Source: Xiheimicrobium sp052034585
GTDB taxonomy: Bacteria > Myxococcota > Myxococcia > Myxococcales > Myxococcaceae
DNA: 64,000 nucleotides
Direction: 5' to 3'
Assembly (NCBI GenBank): GCA_052034585.1
Contig: JBPOIJ010000005.1
Coordinates: forward strand, 62,001 to 126,000
Part shown: positions 58,078 through 64,000 of the stretch, piece after piece
Layout: the number at the start of each line of letters is the position of its first letter
Numbering within the stretch: position 1 is the first letter of the stretch
The notes under the pieces: generated by a model
The model's database searches: none
The model's input: the letters and a program-made list of their open reading frames with translations, nothing else
Told to the model about the DNA's origin: nothing
Made by a program: the position numbers and the translations under genes

Positions 58078-61000
58078 ATGACCAGCCCCTCATTCGTTGG
58101 GGTGCGCTCCCTTTCCTCGTGGAGCGTCATCTTCCTCGTCGCGGTGCTCTCGAACTGCGGGAGCTGTGCGCGCCAACCCGCGAAGAACACCCTCGTTCCC
58201 GAGGGGGCCACCTGCGCGCTCGACGACGAATGCGAGACGGGGCTGTGCGACGTCGTGCCCGGCACGAGCGCCCGCGTCTGCCTGCGCAAGTGCACCTCGG
58301 GCTGCAAGGACGCCGACCAGTGCACCCTGCTCGCGGCCGAACGCTACGCCTGCGTGCCCCAGCGCGCTGGGCTCTGCCAGTCCTGCCAGATCGACTCCGA
58401 CTGCCCGTACCCGGCCGACAAGTGCATCACCCTCGGCGCCGAGAAGTTCTGTGGCCGTGACTGCAGCTTCGACGACAAGTGCCCCTCGACCTTCCGCTGC
58501 GCCGACGCCCAAGACGTCAGCGGCTCCACCGTCACCAAGCAGTGCCAGCCCACCAGCGGCACCTGCGCCTGCACCGCCGCCACCGCCGGGCAGACGATGC
58601 CCTGCGAGGCGACCAACTCCTTCGGCACCTGTCTGGGGAGCCAGACCTGCACGCCACCGACCGGCTGGGCTGCCTGCACCGCGCGCACGCCGACCGCCGA
58701 GCTCTGCAACGGTCGCGACGACGACTGCGACGGCATGACTGACGAAGAGATTCCCGACACCACCTGCGGCGTCGGAGCCTGCGAGCGCCGGGTACCGGCC
58801 TGCACCAACGGCCAGCCGACCGCCTGCACGCCGGGCATGCCCGACCTCGAGATCTGCAACCGCGCCGACGACAACTGCGACGGGCGGGTCGACGAGAACT
58901 TCGACCTCCAGAACGACGTCGGCAACTGCGGCACCTGCGGGCGGGCCTGCGCCTTCACCAACGCGGTGCCGAAGTGCGCGACGGGCAACTGCGCCATCGA
59001 CCGCTGCATCGCCGGGTGGGTCGACCTCGACGGCGTCGCTGCCAACGGCTGCGAGCACCCCTGCACGCCCTCGAACAACGGAACGGAGATCTGCGACGGC
59101 CGTGACAACAACTGCGACGGGCGCACCGACGAGGGCTTCGACCTGGTGAGCGACCCGATGAACTGCGGCCAGTGCGGGTTGGTCTGCAACGTGTCGAACG
59201 GCAGCGTGTCGAGCTACCGCTGCGTGGCGTCTCGCTGCGCCGTGGGCATGTGCGCGATGGGGCGGGGCGACTGCAACCAGGTCTTCTCCGATGGCTGCGA
59301 GGAGAACCTCGCCAACTCGCTCACCCACTGCGGCATGTGCGGTCAAGCCTGTACACCCGCGAACGCGACGGGCACGTGCCAGATGGGAAATTGCCGAATT
59401 CAGGTGTGCAACGTTGGCTACCGCGACTGCAACATGATGGTGGGCGACGGGTGTGAGATCAACTCGAACGACGACCTCAACAACTGTGGCGCCTGCGGGC
59501 GGATGTGCAGCGCCGCGAACGCGACCTCCACCTGCACCGGCGGCAGCTGTGGCTTCACCTGTCTCGCCAACTGGTACGACGCCGACAACGTGGCCTCGAA
59601 CGGCTGCGAGTACGCCTGCGTGCGCACCAACAACGGCGTCGAGGCCTGCGACGGCATCGACAACGACTGCGACAACCGCATCGACGAGGACTTCAACCTG
59701 ATGACCGACCCGATGCACTGCGGCATGTGCAACCGGCCGTGTCTGCCCACGCCCTTCGCGATGACGACCACCTGCGGCGGAGGCACCTGCGCCATCACCG
59801 CCTGCGTGCCGGGCCGTGGCGATTGCAACGTGAGCTACGCCGACGGCTGCGAGGTCGACACCACCAGCTCGGTGACCAGCTGCGGCGGCTGTGGCATCAC
59901 CTGCACCGCGCCCAACGTGCAGACGTATTCCTGCGTCTCGAGTTCCTGCCGCATTCAACAGTGCAACCCGGGGCGCGGCGACTGCAACGGCAATTACATG
60001 GATGGGTGCGAAACGAACACCGACACGTCGGTCACGAACTGCGGCATGTGCGGCAACGTCTGTACCGTGGCCAATGGCACGCCGACCTGCACCACGGGCC
60101 AGTGCCGGGTGAACACCTGCAACGCGGGCTTCCGCGACTGCAACATGAGCGCGACCGACGGCTGCGAGACGAACATCACCAACGACGCGGCCAACTGCAA
60201 TGGCTGTGGGCTCGCTTGCAGCCGGCCCTTCGCGGTCGGCACCTGCATGAACTCCACGTGCAACTTCGTCTGCCAGCCCGGACGCGTCGACCTCGACGGC
60301 AACCCCACCAACGGCTGCGAGTACGGCTGCACCGCGATGGGGAGCGACATGCCCGACCTCGCCTTCGGTGACGGCGACTGCGACGGCATCGACGGCAACG
60401 GCTCGGCCGCCATCTTCGTGGCGAAGACGGGCAACGACTCCAACCCTGGGACTCGTGCGTCGCCCAAGCTGACCATCACCGCCGGCATCGCCCAGGCGTC
60501 GCTCAACGGGCTGCGGCAGGTGTACGTCTCGCAAGGCACCTACGCCGAGACCATCACCCTCTTGAATGGAGTGAGCCTCTACGGTGGCTACGACGTCGGC
60601 GCGGGCTGGGCGCGCTCGAACACGAACACCACCATCATCGCCAGCACCACGCCGACCGCCGTCACCGGGCAGAACCTCACCCAAGCGGTCGAGCTGCAGC
60701 TCCTCACCATTCGCAGCGGGAACGCGGTGGGGCAGGAGCCGACGGGCGAGGGGCGCTCGAGCATTGGGGTGCTGGCGGTCAACGTGAGTAACCTGACGGT
60801 GAACGGCTGCACGATTCAGCCGGGGAACGGCACCAACGGCCTTGGCGGTTCGATGGGAACGACGGGCGCCGGGGGGTCTCCGGGAGGAAACGGGGTGGGC
60901 GCGAGCCAAGGCGGGGCGGGGAGTTCACCTTGCGGAGCACCTGGCGGCGCCGGTGGACCAGGGGTGAGCGGAGAGACGAACGGCATCAGCGGCACTGGCG

Positions 61001-61800
61001 GGACGACGGCGCCAGGCGGCGCTCCGGGGGCGAACGCAGGAACCTTCGGCGACCACGGTGGCTGCAGCACCTTCTCGGCGAGCAACGGACATGATGCGCC
61101 TCCCGTCTCAGCCAACGGAACGACTGGGAGCGCGGGACAGAATGCCCAGCCCGGCGCAGGCCTCGGCGCGCTGAGCCTCAGTGGTTTCTACACACCACCA
61201 ACGGGTCTCGTCGGTGGCACCGGGCAGACGGGCGGCGGAGGCGGCGGTGGTGGCTCTGGCGGCGGAACCCAACGCGGCTCGAGCCTCTTCTGCGCAGGGT
61301 GCAGCACCCTCACGAGCGGGGGAGGCGGTGGTGGTGGCGGAGGCGGTTGCGGCGGAACGGGTGGGACTGGTGGCCGCGGCGGCGGAGGCAGCTTTGGTGT
61401 GGTCTCGGTGAGCTCCGTTGTCTCCGTCTTCCAGACCAACATTACGACTGGGTTCGGTGGAACGGGCGGGCCCGGCGGCCCAGGTGGAGGACAAGGCTCA
61501 GGTGGGCCGGCTTCGGGGGGCGGCGCAGGGCAGACCTACAGTGGCGGCTGTCCCGATCGACGGGCCGGCAATGGCGCAGGTGGCTCGGCCGGCGGCCCGG
61601 GCGGTCGTGGCGGCGGTGGCTCGGGTGGCGCCGGCGGACCGAACATCTGCGTCTTTTACCGAGGGAGCGTCCCCGCACTCTCCGGTGGCTCCTGCGTCAC
61701 GCGCCTCGGTGCTTCGGGCGGAACCGGCGGCACCAACGGCGTCGCTACCGCAGCGACCGGTCCAACGGGCATCGCTTCGAACCTCGTCGCCTCGCCCTGA
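58078..61800 (+). CDS. MopE-type metal-binding repeat surface protein with beta-helix and Gly-rich end
   Basis: 1240 residues from the ATG at 58078 with ribosome-binding site ACGGAGG. The signal ends AVLSNC, then C-rich modules. Four MopE-type motifs are seen: CNGRDDDCDGMTDE (about 211), CNRADDNCDGRVDE (about 259), CDGRDNNCDGRTDE (about 340) and CDGIDNDCDNRIDE (about 521). Many CGxCGxxC repeats of about 45 residues lie between and after them. From about 780, VAKTGNDSNPGTRASPKLT and YVSQGTYAETITLLNGVSLYGG begin a pectate-lyase-like parallel beta-helix (DUF1565 type). Residues 920-1220 are extremely Gly-rich. MopE binds copper in methanotrophs; here metal binding is inferred. A surface adhesion or sensing role is plausible. 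Confidence 0.85.
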   Translation: MTSPSFVGVRSLSSWSVIFLVAVLSNCGSCARQPAKNTLVPEGATCALDDECETGLCDVVPGTSARVCLRKCTSGCKDADQCTLLAAERYACVPQRAGLCQSCQIDSDCPYPADKCITLGAEKFCGRDCSFDDKCPSTFRCADAQDVSGSTVTKQCQPTSGTCACTAATAGQTMPCEATNSFGTCLGSQTCTPPTGWAACTARTPTAELCNGRDDDCDGMTDEEIPDTTCGVGACERRVPACTNGQPTACTPGMPDLEICNRADDNCDGRVDENFDLQNDVGNCGTCGRACAFTNAVPKCATGNCAIDRCIAGWVDLDGVAANGCEHPCTPSNNGTEICDGRDNNCDGRTDEGFDLVSDPMNCGQCGLVCNVSNGSVSSYRCVASRCAVGMCAMGRGDCNQVFSDGCEENLANSLTHCGMCGQACTPANATGTCQMGNCRIQVCNVGYRDCNMMVGDGCEINSNDDLNNCGACGRMCSAANATSTCTGGSCGFTCLANWYDADNVASNGCEYACVRTNNGVEACDGIDNDCDNRIDEDFNLMTDPMHCGMCNRPCLPTPFAMTTTCGGGTCAITACVPGRGDCNVSYADGCEVDTTSSVTSCGGCGITCTAPNVQTYSCVSSSCRIQQCNPGRGDCNGNYMDGCETNTDTSVTNCGMCGNVCTVANGTPTCTTGQCRVNTCNAGFRDCNMSATDGCETNITNDAANCNGCGLACSRPFAVGTCMNSTCNFVCQPGRVDLDGNPTNGCEYGCTAMGSDMPDLAFGDGDCDGIDGNGSAAIFVAKTGNDSNPGTRASPKLTITAGIAQASLNGLRQVYVSQGTYAETITLLNGVSLYGGYDVGAGWARSNTNTTIIASTTPTAVTGQNLTQAVELQLLTIRSGNAVGQEPTGEGRSSIGVLAVNVSNLTVNGCTIQPGNGTNGLGGSMGTTGAGGSPGGNGVGASQGGAGSSPCGAPGGAGGPGVSGETNGISGTGGTTAPGGAPGANAGTFGDHGGCSTFSASNGHDAPPVSANGTTGSAGQNAQPGAGLGALSLSGFYTPPTGLVGGTGQTGGGGGGGGSGGGTQRGSSLFCAGCSTLTSGGGGGGGGGGCGGTGGTGGRGGGGSFGVVSVSSVVSVFQTNITTGFGGTGGPGGPGGGQGSGGPASGGGAGQTYSGGCPDRRAGNGAGGSAGGPGGRGGGGSGGAGGPNICVFYRGSVPALSGGSCVTRLGASGGTGGTNGVATAATGPTGIASNLVASP

Positions 61801-61964
61801 GCGACCTGCTCGTCGTCGAAACTCGGTTGCCGCGGAACGGGGCTTTCTTTTTGCGGAGCCTCCTGCCCGGCTGATAGAACGGCCTCGCTCCCGAGCTGGA
61901 GGAACCGATGCGAACCCCGCGAAAGTGGCGAGGAATTTCCAAGCCGGCGCGGTGCGGGTGACCC

Positions 61965-63551
61965 ATGGCTGAGCTCTCGCCCGGCACCGTCGTCGCTCAC
62001 ATCTACAAGGTGCGCGAACCGCTCGGCTCCGGCGGCTTCGGAGAGACCTACCTCGCCGACAACACCACCCTCAAGGGCGGAGAGGTCGTGGTGAAGACGG
62101 TGGCGAGCCCCGACCAAGGGCTCGAAGAGGCGCAGACGCTGGTCGCTCTCCAGAGCCACCACGTCATTCGGGTGCTCGCCTTCGACGAGAGGCTGCGTGC
62201 CATCGTCATGGAGCGCGCCGTCGGCCAGCCGCTCGCGAACCTCATCGGGCGAATCGACCTGCTGACCTCCATTCGCATCGCCGAGGCGGTGGCGAGCGCG
62301 TTGTCCGATCTCGAGCGGGCCCAGCTCGTCCACCGTGACGTGAAGCCCGAGAACATCATGGTGCAGCTCGCCGAGGCAGGCGGGCGGTTGATGGTGAAGC
62401 TCATCGACTTCGGCATCGCGCTGCGCTCGGGCAAGCCGCTCACGAGCGACCCAGTCGGGAGCCCCCTCTATTGCCCGTACGAGCAGCACGACCGCAACCA
62501 GCCTCCGCACCCGAGCGACGACGTCTACGCGCTGGGCGGCGTGCTCTTCCACCTGGTCGCCAACCGCCCGCCGTTCGAACCGCCCATGCTGAACGACACC
62601 GACCGCCTGTCGTTGCTCGAGAGCGTGGGCCTGCCTCCCGAGACGAGCGCGGTGATGCTCGAGGCAGTGCAGCTGCGGCAGATGCACCAGAGCGCCGACG
62701 TGCCCAGCCTGCTCGACGTCGCAGCGCCGCTCCACGCGCACAGCGAGCGCGAGAAGTTCATCTTGGAGAAGCTCGACGTGCTCCTCGCCGGCATGCTGGC
62801 GAAGTCGAGGAGCGAGCGCATCACCGCGCGGCGGGTGGAAGCCGAGCTCGACTCGTTGGCGTCGTCCTTCTCCGAGGCGGCGACGAGCGTGACCTCGGTG
62901 CAGCAGCTCGCTCAGCTCGCCAAGCCTGCCAAGCGACCGACCGCGACGTTGGTGCTCCCCGGCCGGCTGGCGACCTCGACTCCGAAGGCGAATTTCCAGA
63001 ACTCCGAAACCGCGAAGCTCAGGCAAGAGCTCCAGCGCTCGCAATCGCGCCGGGGCGTCGTCGTCGGCGCGCTCATCGCGGCGATCGTGCTCGCGGCCGG
63101 CGGCTACTTCGTGTCGAGGGAACCCAAGCCGACGACGCTCGAGCCAGTGAAGGTCGACGCAGCGGCCGGCGGTGGGCGGGTTGAGGTCGCGGTGAAGCCT
63201 CCGGAGAACCCGGTGTTGAACCCAGTGGCGATCGAAGACTCCGGAGCCGAGGTCGACCCGAGCGAGCTCGCGCCGGTGAAGGCAGGCGGTGGGCCGGTGG
63301 TGAAGCTGCCCCGCAAGGCCAGCTCGCTCCACTCCGAGTGCGTGGTCGACGAGCGGTGGCGTGAGGGCGTCAGGGTGGACGTGGCGAAGTTGAAGAGTTT
63401 CATTGCAAAGAACAACCCCAACGCGTTCCCCAAGTTCGAGGAGCTCGAAGAGCACATCCTCGACCTGGCCCAGAACGCCACCACCAATGAAGATTGTGGC
63501 CGAGTGGTGCAGGAGCTGGCGTCGGCACGCAAGCTGGCTCCGCTGAACTGA
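61965..63551 (+). CDS. Membrane Ser/Thr protein kinase (Pkn type)
   Basis: 528 residues from the ATG at 61965. The kinase domain (about 10-290) has the Gly loop GSGGFGETY, Lys in VVVKTV, catalytic HRDVKPENI (about 122-130), DFG (about 146) and an APE-like SPLYCPYEQ region. A juxtamembrane stretch leads to one transmembrane helix (VVVGALIAAIVLAAGGYFV, about 364-382). The extracytoplasmic part (about 385-528) has a Lys/Pro-rich region and a helical domain with two cysteines (HSECVVDE, NEDCGRVV). The gene is followed 8 bp later by a secreted-protein gene, probably its operon partner. Signal and targets unknown. Confidence 0.93.
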   Translation: MAELSPGTVVAHIYKVREPLGSGGFGETYLADNTTLKGGEVVVKTVASPDQGLEEAQTLVALQSHHVIRVLAFDERLRAIVMERAVGQPLANLIGRIDLLTSIRIAEAVASALSDLERAQLVHRDVKPENIMVQLAEAGGRLMVKLIDFGIALRSGKPLTSDPVGSPLYCPYEQHDRNQPPHPSDDVYALGGVLFHLVANRPPFEPPMLNDTDRLSLLESVGLPPETSAVMLEAVQLRQMHQSADVPSLLDVAAPLHAHSEREKFILEKLDVLLAGMLAKSRSERITARRVEAELDSLASSFSEAATSVTSVQQLAQLAKPAKRPTATLVLPGRLATSTPKANFQNSETAKLRQELQRSQSRRGVVVGALIAAIVLAAGGYFVSREPKPTTLEPVKVDAAAGGGRVEVAVKPPENPVLNPVAIEDSGAEVDPSELAPVKAGGGPVVKLPRKASSLHSECVVDERWREGVRVDVAKLKSFIAKNNPNAFPKFEELEEHILDLAQNATTNEDCGRVVQELASARKLAPLN

Positions 63552-63559
63552 GGGAAACC

Positions 63560-64000
63560 GTGACTCGAGTGTTGCTCGTGATGACGACGTGCGTTGCGGC
63601 GGTGGCGAGCGCGCAGCAGCAGCCGACGCTGGTGCCGTGCCCAGTCGAGGTGCTGACGGCCGAGGTGACGCCGAGCCAGCTCGACGCCCTTCAGAAGGAG
63701 TACCGCCGCCAGATCGCAGCCGCCCAAGTGCAGGTGCCGGCGAAGTCGGCGATCGCGACCATCATGAGCTCGCTCGGTCAGCGTGACTGCGCCCGCTCGA
63801 CCGAGTGTCTCCAGCGCGCCGCCGGCCTCGGGGCGTCGCTCTATTCGCTCGGTGTGGTGGCGACGCGCGAGGTCGATGGCGCGATGGTGGTGACCGGCCG
63901 GGTGGTTCGGTCGGACGGGAAGGTGATGTTCGGGCCCGCGACGAAGAAGGAGCCGCGAAAGGGGAAGGAGACGGTCGAGGAGACGCTCGCCCGCGCGCTC
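63560..64000 (+). CDS. Secreted protein, partner of the kinase gene (3' end missing)
   Basis: 147 residues are visible from a GTG at 63560, preceded by AGGGAAA; the frame runs off the window. MTRVLLVMTTCVAAVASAQ is a signal peptide. The visible mature part is alpha/beta (LVPCPVEVLTAEVTPSQLDA, SAIATIMSSLGQRDCARSTE) with Cys pairs and a segment SLYSLGVVATREVDGAMVV. This is similar in style to myxobacterial proteins that assess homologues of envelope ATP-dependent or TolB-like factors. No family is assigned. Its tight spacing to the kinase suggests a shared envelope-sensing task. Confidence 0.72.
   Translation, partial: MTRVLLVMTTCVAAVASAQQQPTLVPCPVEVLTAEVTPSQLDALQKEYRRQIAAAQVQVPAKSAIATIMSSLGQRDCARSTECLQRAAGLGASLYSLGVVATREVDGAMVVTGRVVRSDGKVMFGPATKKEPRKGKETVEETLARAL

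Noticed and set aside
60840..61700. Repeat array or mobile-element scar in the Gly-rich end of the large surface gene
   Set aside because: The pattern follows Gly codons with third-base preference; no unit is exactly repeated and the frame is continuous.

Overview
The window is high-GC DNA from a soil-type Gram-negative bacterium, most likely a myxobacterium (Myxococcota). This is inferred from about twenty predicted lipoproteins, several with Gly/Ser/Val or Asp/Ala/Gly low-complexity linkers; an M57-like HELGH metalloprotease with PPC domains; a MopE-type metal-binding repeat protein; a Ser/Thr kinase with a transmembrane tail; and many GTG starts. It is almost fully coding on both strands. 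I see no insertion sequence, prophage, CRISPR array, rRNA or ordinary tRNA.

Layout. 1-5.5 kb: the end of a secreted metalloprotease, then two tandem neutral-ceramidase-like lipoproteins. 5.5-8.2 kb: a protein with a duplicated 107-residue module, a DUF1851-type protein with a lysine-rich tail, and a predicted TIM-barrel glycosidase-like protein. 8.2-10.7 kb: two tandem paralogues with EF-hand-like segments, each followed by a near-identical terminator. 10.8-14.4 kb: two overlapping MuiA/DUF4139 genes. 14.40-14.56 kb, minus strand: an RNA that folds as a circularly permuted tRNA. 14.6-20.4 kb: a small secreted protein, a GMC oxidoreductase, a papain-like candidate and a DEAD-box RNA helicase. 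20.4-34.7 kb: mostly lipoproteins and hydrolases (lipase, M43 protease, kelch protein, alpha/beta hydrolase, dienelactone hydrolase, BAAT-type thioesterase), plus a dimethylglycine/sarcosine dehydrogenase. 34.7-37.9 kb: an Omp85-like barrel followed directly by an ankyrin/zinc-finger protein. 39.0-43.1 kb: a tightly packed five-gene operon (carotenoid-desaturase-like flavoprotein, CrtC/AttH-like lipoprotein, small protein, outer-membrane protein, diheme cytochrome c). 43.1-49.9 kb: an outer-membrane protein, an ECF sigma factor with a FecR-like partner, a PQQ-type sugar dehydrogenase, two small paralogues, a membrane hydroxylase and a two-domain polyphosphate:AMP phosphotransferase. 49.9-57.9 kb: an acyltransferase, small secreted proteins, pyrB with a TPR gene, pirin, a LURP-one protein, a decayed carotenoid oxygenase and a coiled-coil membrane pair. 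58-64 kb: a 1240-residue MopE-like surface protein, a membrane Ser/Thr kinase and the start of a secreted protein.

The most unusual feature is the RNA at 14402-14562 (minus strand). All four tRNA helices (21 Watson-Crick pairs) are present, but the T arm and 3' acceptor strand come before the 5' acceptor strand, D arm and anticodon arm. The acceptor is closed by six bases. The two ends of the element pair in a perfect 10-bp helix followed by a T6 run. It would be the tRNA counterpart of a permuted, two-piece tmRNA gene, or a tRNA mimic. Everything was read by eye; no search, folding program or comparison was run.
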